From: an uncultured Lachnospiraceae bacterium | Lineage (GTDB): Bacteria > Bacillota > Clostridia > Lachnospirales > Lachnospiraceae | Length of the DNA stretch: 64,000 nucleotides | Direction of reading: 5' to 3' | NCBI GenBank assembly: GCA_944381485.1 | Contig: CALWLI010000010.1 | Span: forward strand, 62,001 to 126,000 | In this document: positions 17,933 through 25,097 of the stretch, piece after piece | Layout: the number at the start of each line of letters is the position of its first letter | How positions within the stretch are numbered: the first letter of the stretch is position 1 | Program-made: the position numbers and the translations under genes | Notes under the pieces: generated by a model | Told to the model about the DNA's origin: nothing | Databases searched by the model: none | The model's input: only the letters and a program-made list of their open reading frames with translations

Positions 17933-17986
17933 ATGTTCCGAAGAAGCTTCGGTATCTTAAAAGATAATCCTTCTTCTCCGGAACAT
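17933..17986 (-). other. Intergenic hairpin between substrate-binding protein and permease genes
   Basis: Arms ATGTTCCG and CGGAACAT with further pairing of AGAAG to CTTCT and an inner TATC to GATA form a hairpin of about 54 bases. No T-run follows on the minus strand, so it is more likely an mRNA 3'-end stabiliser or processing site that raises substrate-binding protein levels over the permease than a full terminator. Confidence 0.6.
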
Positions 17987-18026
17987 CATCATTTTTTATC
18001 TGTCTTTTTTATAAGGCAAAGCCTCT

Positions 18027-19070
18027 TTACTCCATAGTTATTGTTGAGGGGTCTATGCCAAGTACGGCAGCTGTATCCTCATTGACTACCAGCTGAAGTT
18101 TGTCTGAAGGGTAGTACTCGATGGGCATTTCTGCGGGATCCTCTCCGTCCTGAAGTATCCTTATGGCCATCTGCCCTGCAACCTTTCCCAGCTCCTTGTA
18201 ATCGATAGTATAGGTTACAAGTCCTCCTGCGTCAACCATTCCCTGCTCTCCTACAACTGTGGGAAGCATATTTTCGTTGGCTATCATTGCAACTGTGGAC
18301 ATACCTGCGGCAATTACGTTGTCGGTAGGAGCATAGAGCACATCCACCTCTCCCACCATGGACTCTACCATGGTCTGTATGTCGTTTGATGTAGCTACGG
18401 TATAATCTACCGCCTCAAGTCCCAGCTCCTCACAGGCCTCATGAGCCATCTCAGCCTGGATGGCCGAGTTGGACTCTGCTGAGCAGTAGAGGACTCCCAC
18501 CTTCTTGGCGTCAGGGAAGATATTGTGTAAAAGCTGTATCTGCTCCTTTACGGGAGTGAGATCTGAAGATCCTGTAACATTTCCTCCGGGAGCGGCGTTA
18601 TCTGCCACAAGTCCTGAATCTGCAGGGTCAGTTACAGCTGTGAGAACTATGGGGATATCTGTGGTCTCAGCCGCTACCGCCTGAGCTGCAGGTGTTGCAA
18701 CAGCAAATATAAGATCATCCCCGTCGCTGACAAATTTCTGAGCTATGGTAGTGCAGCTTGCCGTATCACCTGAGGCGTTCTGCTGATCTATCTCTGCCGG
18801 AAATCCCGCCTCGGTAAGAGCCTCCACAAATCCCTCGTTGGCTCTGTCGAGAGCGTCATGCTGAATATACTGGATAACTCCGATCTTGTAGCTCTCTCCC
18901 TCAGCGGCCTCAGTCTCCTCAGCTTCCTGATCAGAGCTCTCCTCGGCCTCCGCTGCCTCTGATGAGGCTGCTGCAGTTGTCTCCTCTGTAGAACCTGAGC
19001 ATCCTGTTGCTGCAGCTGCCATAGCTGCTATGATACCCATCGCTATCAACTTTTTGATCGATTTCTTCAT
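18027..19070 (-). CDS. ABC transporter substrate-binding lipoprotein, TrpX-like
   Basis: Extracytoplasmic binding protein of 347 residues with a lipoprotein signal peptide (lipobox ATGCS, near residues 21-25), a Glu/Ala/Thr-rich linker up to about residue 60, and an ABC_sub_bind domain (COG2984) showing YKIGVIQYIQHDALD and VGVLYCSAESNSA. Family members bind tryptophan or tyrosine; the ligand here is inferred only from the family. The ATG has GGAGGAG upstream. A strong promoter with an overlapping inverted repeat lies ahead of it. Confidence 0.9.
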   Translation of the reverse strand: MKKSIKKLIAMGIIAAMAAAATGCSGSTEETTAAASSEAAEAEESSDQEAEETEAAEGESYKIGVIQYIQHDALDRANEGFVEALTEAGFPAEIDQQNASGDTASCTTIAQKFVSDGDDLIFAVATPAAQAVAAETTDIPIVLTAVTDPADSGLVADNAAPGGNVTGSSDLTPVKEQIQLLHNIFPDAKKVGVLYCSAESNSAIQAEMAHEACEELGLEAVDYTVATSNDIQTMVESMVGEVDVLYAPTDNVIAAGMSTVAMIANENMLPTVVGEQGMVDAGGLVTYTIDYKELGKVAGQMAIRILQDGEDPAEMPIEYYPSDKLQLVVNEDTAAVLGIDPSTITME

Positions 19071-19122
19071 AAGTAACTCCTCCGTAAATCCTGAATCGAT
19101 ATAACTATGTATTATGATAGAT

Positions 19123-19180
19123 ACTATAGCACTAAATCAAGGATATGTCAACGCATTAAAGCGTTATGCTTTGACGCTTT
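19123..19180 (-). promoter_or_regulatory. Promoter with overlapping candidate operator for the TrpXYZ-like operon
   Basis: On the minus strand TTGACA (19146-19151) and TATAGT (19123-19128) are 17 bases apart, near-consensus for sigma-A. The inverted repeat AACGC-N6-GCGTT (19150-19165) overlaps the -35, and a second pairing AAAGCGT-N9-ACGCTTT extends to 19180. This layout is typical of an operator at or just upstream of the -35. The regulator is unknown. Confidence 0.7.
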
Positions 19181-19241
19181 TATGTATTAAATTAATCTTC
19201 ACATTTTTCACCCGGAAAAGCGTAAGCTCATCTTTAATTTT

Positions 19242-19745
19242 TTATTTTATAAGTATCTTCTCGATCGAGCCTATATACATGGTGTGGTAGTCCTTATCCC
19301 CATACCACCTCTCGTCATTTGCTTTCTCTGTGAAATTTTCAGGTCCCATAAATTGGGCGTATTCCTTCTTGCAAACTATTATTATCTTTGCCTCCTCAAA
19401 TGCCACGGAGCTTCCCGCCTCGCAGACCGTAAGTCCTGCCTCCTTTATCTTATCTCTGTCCCTTCCTGAGACTGTTCCGCAGAGATTCAGGGCCTTTCTG
19501 TATTCCTCGTCAAACACAGATATAGTGAAGTATTCCTCCCTGTCCACGAACTCCTTTGTATATCTTGACTGACGTATGTAGCAGGTCACCGAGGGCTTGC
19601 CCCACATTATTCCCATAGCTCCCCAGCTTGCTGTCATGGTATTACAGTTGTCCTTTGAGCCTGCTGTTATAAGCATCCAATCCTTTCCTATAAGCTTAAA
19701 AACATTTTCATTTAATTCCTGAGGCTTTATCTCTCTGAAAGACAT
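19242..19745 (-). CDS. Flavin reductase family protein
   Basis: A 167-residue FMN-binding split-barrel protein, probably an FMN-dependent reductase or flavin reductase. The region MLITAGSKDNCNTMTASWG, the phrase PSVTCYIRQSRYTKE and the later YFTISVFDEEYRKAL are typical of the family in anaerobes. The ATG at 19745 is chosen because AAGGAGG lies eight bases upstream; a TTG six codons earlier overlaps that site. It is divergent from the iron-sulfur flavoprotein-like gene at 19878. The electron acceptor is unknown. Confidence 0.88.
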   Translation of the reverse strand: MSFREIKPQELNENVFKLIGKDWMLITAGSKDNCNTMTASWGAMGIMWGKPSVTCYIRQSRYTKEFVDREEYFTISVFDEEYRKALNLCGTVSGRDRDKIKEAGLTVCEAGSSVAFEEAKIIIVCKKEYAQFMGPENFTEKANDERWYGDKDYHTMYIGSIEKILIK

Positions 19746-19877
19746 TTCTTTTTCCTCCTTCAATCATTCTGCGGGAATTACCCTTCACAATATTATAACC
19801 TCTGCAGCTGATTTAGTGTATAATAAATTTAAAGTACAGTCGCAAAGGGTTTACAAAAATAATGTCAGGAGGACAAT

Positions 19878-20495
19878 ATGAAGGTTTTAATGCTTAACGG
19901 AAGTCCGAGAGCCGAGGGAAACACAGCTCTTGCCTTAAATGAAATGGAGAAAGTTTTTGAAGATGAAGGCATAGAGGTAAAGAAACTGCAGATAGGTAAC
20001 AAAGATATCAGAGGGTGTATAGCCTGCGGCAGCTGCAAAAAAACAGGAAAATGTGTGTTTGATGACGAGGTAAATAGGATAGCCGAAGAATTTTCAGAGG
20101 CGGATGGACTTGTTGTGGCAAGCCCTGTCTATTACGCAAGTGCCAATGCCACACTTATAGCCTGTCTTGACAGGCTTTTTTACAGCACCGGCTTTGATAA
20201 GACCATGAAGGTGGGAGCTGCCGTTGCCGTGGCAAGACGAGGGGGATGCTCATCCACCTTTGATGAGCTGAATAAATATTTTACTATATCAGGTATGCCG
20301 GTGGCCTCAAGCCAATATTGGAACAGCATCCACGGCAGAGCCGAGGGAGATGCCCTTAGGGATGGTGAAGGCCTGCAGATCATGCGCACTCTTGCCCGGA
20401 ATATGGCCTTTCTTATAAAGAGCATAGCTCTCGGCAAAGAAAAATACGGTCTCACGAAGCGTGAAGCAGCTGTTGCGACGGATTTTATAAGGTGA
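19878..20495 (+). CDS. Flavodoxin-family NAD(P)H-dependent oxidoreductase
   Basis: A 205-residue flavoprotein of the NADPH-dependent FMN reductase type. The FMN phosphate loop is LNGSPRAEGNT near residues 5-15, and a Cys cluster CIACGSCKKTGKC at about 47-59 resembles iron-sulfur flavoproteins, although CxxCxxC spacing alone does not prove a cluster. ASPVYYASANATL is the conserved flavin-contact loop. AGGAGG precedes the ATG. Its divergent neighbour is also a flavoprotein. The substrate is unknown. Confidence 0.88.
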   Translation: MKVLMLNGSPRAEGNTALALNEMEKVFEDEGIEVKKLQIGNKDIRGCIACGSCKKTGKCVFDDEVNRIAEEFSEADGLVVASPVYYASANATLIACLDRLFYSTGFDKTMKVGAAVAVARRGGCSSTFDELNKYFTISGMPVASSQYWNSIHGRAEGDALRDGEGLQIMRTLARNMAFLIKSIALGKEKYGLTKREAAVATDFIR

Positions 20496-20548
20496 TTTTC
20501 CTTAAGCCCTTGAAGTATTTTCCTTTTGAGCTTATGATATACGGGCAT

Positions 20549-20597
20549 CGGTAATTTAAAGCTTTAAAACATCAATACATAAAATCAGAATTACCGG
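20549..20597 (+). other. Inverted repeat next to the ribosome binding site of the symporter gene
   Basis: CGGTAATT (around 20549-20556) and AATTACCG (around 20590-20597) can pair across about 33 bases, with the AAAGGA ribosome binding site directly after the second arm. The hairpin could influence translation of the downstream symporter. No known riboswitch was recognised. Confidence 0.3.
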
Positions 20598-20611
20598 AAA
20601 GGACAATACCA

Positions 20612-21994
20612 ATGACTTTAATAAAAGCTGTTTATAATCTTCTTTGGAGTGACCTTGTCTCTGTACCTCTTCCCGGCGGAAGCAGTCTCGGGCTGTCGCT
20701 CCTTGTGATGATACTGATACCCGCGGGTCTTTATTTCACAATAAGGACCCGATTTTTACCCTTCCGCCTTTTCCCCGAAATGCTCCGCCTGGCCGCGGAA
20801 AACAAGGGAGCTTCCGGGAACGGAATATCAGGGGTTCAGGCCCTTATCGTATCCACAGCCTGCCGCGTGGGGATGGGGAATCTTGTTGGAGTCGTGGCCG
20901 CCATCTCCGCAGGAGGTGCAGGTGCGGTATTTTGGATGTGGCTTATAGCCCTTCTGGGTTCTTCCACAGCCTTTATCGAAGCTACTTTGGCCCAGATATA
21001 TAAAGAGAGAGATCCTCTCTACGGGGGCTGGCGCGGCGGTCCTGCCTATTATCTTCATCACCTCTTTATAAAGGATGACAGCAAGAGGAAAAAGTCTCTT
21101 ATTGCCTGCCTCTTTGCCCTCTCAGGCCTCATATGCTGGTGCGGCATAAGTCAGGTTATAAGTAATTCCATATCATCTTCCTTTGAGAACGCCTTCAGCA
21201 TACCTCCCCTGTACTCCACCATAGCTTTGGTTGCGGTGGCGGCTGTCATAGTTCTGAGAAAAAATGCAACTGTAAAGGTTCTTGATATAATAGTACCTGT
21301 TATGGCCGCCTGCTATTTCTTCATAACTTTATTTATAATCGTAAAAAACGCTCCTCTCCTACCCTCGGTTTTTGCCCGTATCTTTTCTGAGGCCTTCGGC
21401 TTGAGGCAGGCTGTAGGCGGAGGTATAGGCGCTGTAATAATGAACGGAGCAAAGAGGGGCCTCTTCTCAAACGAAGCAGGTTCAGGCTCCGCTCCCTGTG
21501 CAGCCGCCGCGGCGGACATCAGTCATCCCGCAAAGGCAGGCCTGCTTCAATCTCTGGGCGTGTTTATAGATACTATAGTCATATGCAGCTGTTCTGCCAT
21601 GATCATGCTTCTCACTCCGGAGTCAATGACATCAGGGCTTGAAGGCATGGACCTCCTGCAGACCGCCATGAATTATCATCTTGGAGGATTCGGAGTTATA
21701 TTTATAGCTGTTATACTCTGGCTCTTCAGCTTCTCCACCTTTTTGGGCATACTCTTTTACGCAAGGTCAAATGTCGCCTACCTTTTTGGTGACAATGAGC
21801 TCTCTCAGCTTCTCTACAAGCTTCTGGCTCTTTTGATGCTCTTTGTCGGAGGCCTGGCCGCCTACCAATTTGTCTGGGATCTGGGAGATGTGGGCATAGG
21901 GCTTATGACTATATTTAATATGATAGCTCTCTTTCCCCTTGCCCCGAAGGCCCTTGATGCTCTCAGGGATTATGAAAAAAAACTCAAAAAATAA
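20612..21994 (+). CDS. Sodium:alanine symporter (AGCS) family protein
   Basis: A membrane symporter of 460 residues with about ten or eleven hydrophobic segments that takes up alanine or glycine with sodium. Family marks include GNLVGVVAAISAGGAGAVFWMW split across residues about 90-112 and the signature GAKRGLFSNEAGSGSAP near 285-301. AAAGGA is eight bases upstream of the ATG. It is monocistronic, with a bidirectional terminator behind it. Confidence 0.94.
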   Translation: MTLIKAVYNLLWSDLVSVPLPGGSSLGLSLLVMILIPAGLYFTIRTRFLPFRLFPEMLRLAAENKGASGNGISGVQALIVSTACRVGMGNLVGVVAAISAGGAGAVFWMWLIALLGSSTAFIEATLAQIYKERDPLYGGWRGGPAYYLHHLFIKDDSKRKKSLIACLFALSGLICWCGISQVISNSISSSFENAFSIPPLYSTIALVAVAAVIVLRKNATVKVLDIIVPVMAACYFFITLFIIVKNAPLLPSVFARIFSEAFGLRQAVGGGIGAVIMNGAKRGLFSNEAGSGSAPCAAAAADISHPAKAGLLQSLGVFIDTIVICSCSAMIMLLTPESMTSGLEGMDLLQTAMNYHLGGFGVIFIAVILWLFSFSTFLGILFYARSNVAYLFGDNELSQLLYKLLALLMLFVGGLAAYQFVWDLGDVGIGLMTIFNMIALFPLAPKALDALRDYEKKLKK

Positions 21995-22015
21995 TGCGTT
22001 AAAGCCTGTAAAAAA

Positions 22016-22043
22016 GGAGACCCGTAGCTTTATACGGATCTCC
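22016..22043. terminator. Bidirectional terminator between symporter and NCS2 permease
   Basis: Arms GGAGA-C-CCGTA and TACGG-A-TCTCC with a 6-base loop. TCTTTTATT follows on the plus strand and CTCCTTTTTTAC on the minus strand, so it can end both converging transcripts. Confidence 0.85.
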
Positions 22044-22080
22044 TCTTTTATTATCAATATTTAATTTCAGAATATTTAAT

Positions 22081-23448
22081 TTAGATAAATGCATATTTGA
22101 GAATGAAAAGCACTGCAAGTATGTACATGAGCGGTGTTATCTTTTTTGCCTTTCCGACTACTACGTGGATCACAACATATGAGATTATGCTGAGCGCAAT
22201 TCCCTCTGATATGCTGTACATGAAGGGCATAGCGAAGATGGCTATATATGCGGGTATCGCCTCTGTAAGGTCATTAAAGTCTATCTTTGTAACCTGCTGC
22301 ATCATGAGGAATCCTACTATTACCAGGGCCGGAGCTGTGGCATATGAGGGTATTGCCAAAAATACAGGTGAGAGGAAAAGAGCGATCAAAAACAGTCCAC
22401 CTGAAACTACAGATGTAAGTCCTGTCCTTCCTCCCTCGGCAATTCCTGATGAAGACTCGACAAAGGTGGTGATAGTAGAGGTTCCGAGGCATGCTCCTAC
22501 AGTGGTTCCTATGGCATCGGCAAAAAGCGCTCCCTTTATTCCGGGAAGTTTTCCGTCCTTGTCAAGCATATCGGCCTTTGAGGCGCAGCCTATTAGTGTT
22601 CCCAGAGTGTCAAAGACATCCACAAACAGGAAAGCGAACATGATAACTATAAAGTTCAGGAAGTTGGAGGCTATGTAGCCGAAGTCCAGCTTCATAAATG
22701 TGGGCATTACACTTGCAGGCATTGAAAATATAGCTGTGGGATAGAGATCGTAAAAGCCCGCATCGGGGTTGGGAACATATATACCCAAAAGCTGGCAAAG
22801 TATTCCCAAAAGCCAAGTTATGATTATGCCTATAAGTATATTCCCCTTCACCTGCTTTATTACCAGTATGGCAGTGATAAGTATACCGATAAAGGCAAGA
22901 AGGACCGTAATACCCTCGGAGCTGAAAGATCCCGCCTTTATGCTTCCGGATACTGAGAATACAGCTACCTTGGTTGACTCGTTGAGCACTACAAGATGGG
23001 CGTTCTGCAGACCTATAAAGCAGATAAAAAGTCCTATTCCCACAGATACCGCTATCTTAAGGGTAGAAGGTATGGCGTTGAATATCGCCTCTCTCACATT
23101 TGTAAGTGAGAGTATGATGAATATGATACCTTCCACAAATACCGCTGTCAGGGCTATCTCCCAAGTAAGCCCCATGCCTATACATACCGTGTAGGCAAAG
23201 TAGGCATTAAGCCCCATTCCCGCTGACAATACAAAGGGCAGGTTTGCTGCAAATGCCATGATGAATGAAGCGATGGCTGATGAGAGTGCTGTGGCTGTAA
23301 ATACTGCACCTGCATCCATTCCTGTCACACTGAGCATGTTGGGATTTACTGCAAGGATATAGGCCATAGTCATAAAGGTGGTTATTCCCGCTATGACTTC
23401 AGTCTTTACGTCAGTACCATGCTCTTTCAGTTTAAAAAGCTTTTCCAT
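22081..23448 (-). CDS. NCS2-family purine permease (AzgA/PbuG type)
   Basis: A 455-residue membrane protein with 12 or more hydrophobic segments that imports purine bases such as adenine, guanine or hypoxanthine by cation symport. The N-terminus TEVIAGITTFMTMAYILAVNP, split here as TEVIAGITTF and MTMAYILAVNP, is the AzgA/PbuG signature, and VFDTLGTLIG near residue 280 is also conserved. GGAGG precedes the ATG. It has its own promoter. No purine riboswitch was seen in its short leader. Confidence 0.93.
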   Translation of the reverse strand: MEKLFKLKEHGTDVKTEVIAGITTFMTMAYILAVNPNMLSVTGMDAGAVFTATALSSAIASFIMAFAANLPFVLSAGMGLNAYFAYTVCIGMGLTWEIALTAVFVEGIIFIILSLTNVREAIFNAIPSTLKIAVSVGIGLFICFIGLQNAHLVVLNESTKVAVFSVSGSIKAGSFSSEGITVLLAFIGILITAILVIKQVKGNILIGIIITWLLGILCQLLGIYVPNPDAGFYDLYPTAIFSMPASVMPTFMKLDFGYIASNFLNFIVIMFAFLFVDVFDTLGTLIGCASKADMLDKDGKLPGIKGALFADAIGTTVGACLGTSTITTFVESSSGIAEGGRTGLTSVVSGGLFLIALFLSPVFLAIPSYATAPALVIVGFLMMQQVTKIDFNDLTEAIPAYIAIFAMPFMYSISEGIALSIISYVVIHVVVGKAKKITPLMYILAVLFILKYAFI

Positions 23449-23475
23449 ACAAATCCTCCTTAGTTTTATAAGAAT

Positions 23476-23504
23476 ATAATAGCATCAGCAGATATAAAAG
23501 TAAA
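23476..23504 (-). promoter_or_regulatory. Promoter of the NCS2 permease gene
   Basis: TTTACT (23499-23504) and TATTAT (23476-23481) on the minus strand, 17 bases apart, with the ATG about 28 bases after the -10. The leader is too short for a riboswitch. Confidence 0.6.
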
Positions 23505-23581
23505 CCTGAAAAAGCGCCGGAGATAAGGCACATAAATACTTATCTTATAGCAGGCTGTCATTTTTACAGACATGAACGCAA

Positions 23582-23610
23582 AAAATCCGAACTCTGTGAG
23601 TCCGGATTTT
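23582..23610 (-). terminator. Terminator of ssrA
   Basis: On the minus strand arms AAAATCCG and CGGATTTT with an inner ACTC to GAGT stem are followed by TTTTTTG. It begins 11 bases after the 3' end of the tmRNA. Confidence 0.85.
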
Positions 23611-23620
23611 ATCTGTTTAC

Positions 23621-23964
23621 TGGACCTGAGGGGAATCGAACCCCTGTCCGAAAACCAATTCCTCGTTCTTCTACTATCATAGTCTGCGGAAATTATCTCA
23701 CCTTCACGTAATGTCACAGACACCACAGCGCAAAGGCCAGCTTAATATTACGTACCATGGCTCAAAGCTTTGCCAAGGCCGTTTCCTACAAAAAGTCGAT
23801 GCCGGTTACTTAAGTTGTAGGTGCCTTAAGGCCGACAACGCCGCATTTAGGCAGCGTAAGCTAATTCTCTATCGTTAGCGTTTATATTTAGATTTGAGAT
23901 TTGACGCATCCCCTGCGGATAGCTTCACCGACTGCATGATCCCCGTCGAAACCTGTACAAGCCC
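23621..23964 (-). ncRNA. ssrA: Transfer-messenger RNA (tmRNA)
   Basis: The RNA rescues stalled ribosomes by acting as tRNA-Ala and then as mRNA for a degradation tag. The 5' end GGGCTTG pairs with the 3' acceptor strand CAGGTCC (one G-U and one T-G pair), and the T-arm GGGGTTCGATTCCCC plus the conserved GGTTTCGACGGGG after the 5' end are present. CCA is not encoded. The tag frame at 23847-23879 reads A-N-D-R-E-L-A-Y-A-A then TAA. Pseudoknot-rich sequence follows. The RNA lies downstream of rnr and smpB, whose product is its partner protein, with a nitroreductase gene between. Length is about 344 nt. Confidence 0.97.
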
Positions 23965-23981
23965 TGAAGTTTTACAGCTTA

Positions 23982-24010
23982 ATCATACAGGAGGGCAGGG
24001 ATTTTGTCAA
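23982..24010 (-). promoter_or_regulatory. Promoter of ssrA
   Basis: TTGACA (24005-24010) and TATGAT (23982-23987) on the minus strand, 17 bases apart, placing the transcript start about 10 bases ahead of the mature tmRNA 5' end. Confidence 0.8.
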
Positions 24011-24523
24011 TTACAGAAAGCTTACGGTTTCTGTCAGAGGCTTTCTTGATGAGTGGTTTGCAAGGGGACCTGCTCCCTCGGCAGCAAAGCCCAGGTCAAG
24101 AAGCATGAGTACCTCCTCATTTTCAGGAAGGCCAAGCTCCTCATGGGCTTTTTCGGGATCGAAAAAGTTGAGCCAGCAGCTGTCCACTCCCACACTCTTT
24201 GCAGCAAGCATCATATGGGTAGCTACTATGGAGGCATCCTCTATTCCTGAATCTCTCTTTTCTCCGGGATAAACAAATACATTGTTCTTGTCAAAGGCCA
24301 CAACCAGCACTGTGGGAGCTCCATATCTGCAGGGGGTGATCTTATCTATCTTCTCAAGTCCCTCCTTGCTTTTCACAACATATACATGCTGCTCCTGAAA
24401 ATTCTTTGCTGTAGGTACAAGTCTTCCCGCCTCAAGTATGGCATTAAGCTGCTCCTCTGATATCTGACGGGAATCATATTTTTTACATGAGTATCTCTCC
24501 TCGGCAAGTTTCAAAAAATCCAT
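24011..24523 (-). CDS. Nitroreductase family protein
   Basis: An FMN-dependent oxidoreductase of about 170 residues. ERYSCKKYDSRQISEEQL at the N-terminus is the FMN-binding start of the family, and GVDSCWLNFFDPEKAHEELGLP near the middle is typical of the C-terminal half. The ATG at 24523 has AGGAGGTG upstream; a longer frame begins without a site. It sits between smpB and ssrA, an insertion into an otherwise standard cluster. Its stop region overlaps the ssrA -35 element. The physiological substrate is unknown. Confidence 0.92.
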   Translation of the reverse strand: MDFLKLAEERYSCKKYDSRQISEEQLNAILEAGRLVPTAKNFQEQHVYVVKSKEGLEKIDKITPCRYGAPTVLVVAFDKNNVFVYPGEKRDSGIEDASIVATHMMLAAKSVGVDSCWLNFFDPEKAHEELGLPENEEVLMLLDLGFAAEGAGPLANHSSRKPLTETVSFL

Positions 24524-24623
24524 AAAAAACACCTCCTGAATCCTGTAAATTAAAAGATGTGAGCGGATCGCCGTCACATCTTTAGTATAATTCTTATATT
24601 CTGAAAAATAAATACTTTTATTA

Positions 24624-25097
24624 TCAAACTCTGATATTGGCTGACTTGAATTCTCTCTCAAGCTCTCTCTTCTGAGCCTTCTTCGCCATGTCCTCTCTCT
24701 TGTCGTAGAGCTTTTTTCCGCGGCAAAGCCCCAGCTCCACCTTTACAAGAGGGCCCTTAAAATACACCTGAAGGGGAACCAGGGTGTAGCCCTTCTCACT
24801 CACCTTTCCCATGAGCTTGTTTATCTCAGCCCTGTGCATGAGAAGTTTTCTTGTCCTCAATGGGTCCTTATTGAAGATATTCCCCTTCTCGTAGGGGTTG
24901 ATATGCATGCCCCAGACAAAGAGCTCCCCCTTGTCAGCCTTTATAAAGGCCTCCTTTATGGAGCAGTGCCCCTGTCTTACGGACTTTACCTCTGTTCCGA
25001 AGAGCTCTATGCCCGCCTCGTATTTTTCATCCACAAAATAATCATGGTATGCTTTTTTATTGTTCGCTATCAATCGTATGCTGTTCTTTCCCATCAT
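24624..25097 (-). CDS. smpB: SsrA-binding protein SmpB
   Basis: Partner of tmRNA in trans-translation: it fills the decoding centre and delivers tmRNA to stalled ribosomes. The OB-fold core shows [30 protein letters not shown] and [16 protein letters not shown], all family hallmarks. Length is about 157 residues from the chosen ATG pair at 25097/25094; the exact start is uncertain because only a weak GGTGG site lies upstream. It overlaps the 3' end of rnr by about 40 bases, so the two are translationally coupled. ssrA lies about 660 bases downstream. Confidence 0.94.
   Translation of the reverse strand: MMGKNSIRLIANNKKAYHDYFVDEKYEAGIELFGTEVKSVRQGHCSIKEAFIKADKGELFVWGMHINPYEKGNIFNKDPLRTRKLLMHRAEINKLMGKVSEKGYTLVPLQVYFKGPLVKVELGLCRGKKLYDKREDMAKKAQKRELEREFKSANIRV

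Noticed and set aside
23449-23580. Purine riboswitch ahead of the NCS2 permease gene
   Set aside because: The promoter leaves a leader of only about 25 bases and no aptamer core is present.
23466-23726. Minus-strand open frame over the tmRNA 3' end
   Set aside because: It covers the tmRNA T-arm and terminator and has no ribosome binding site.
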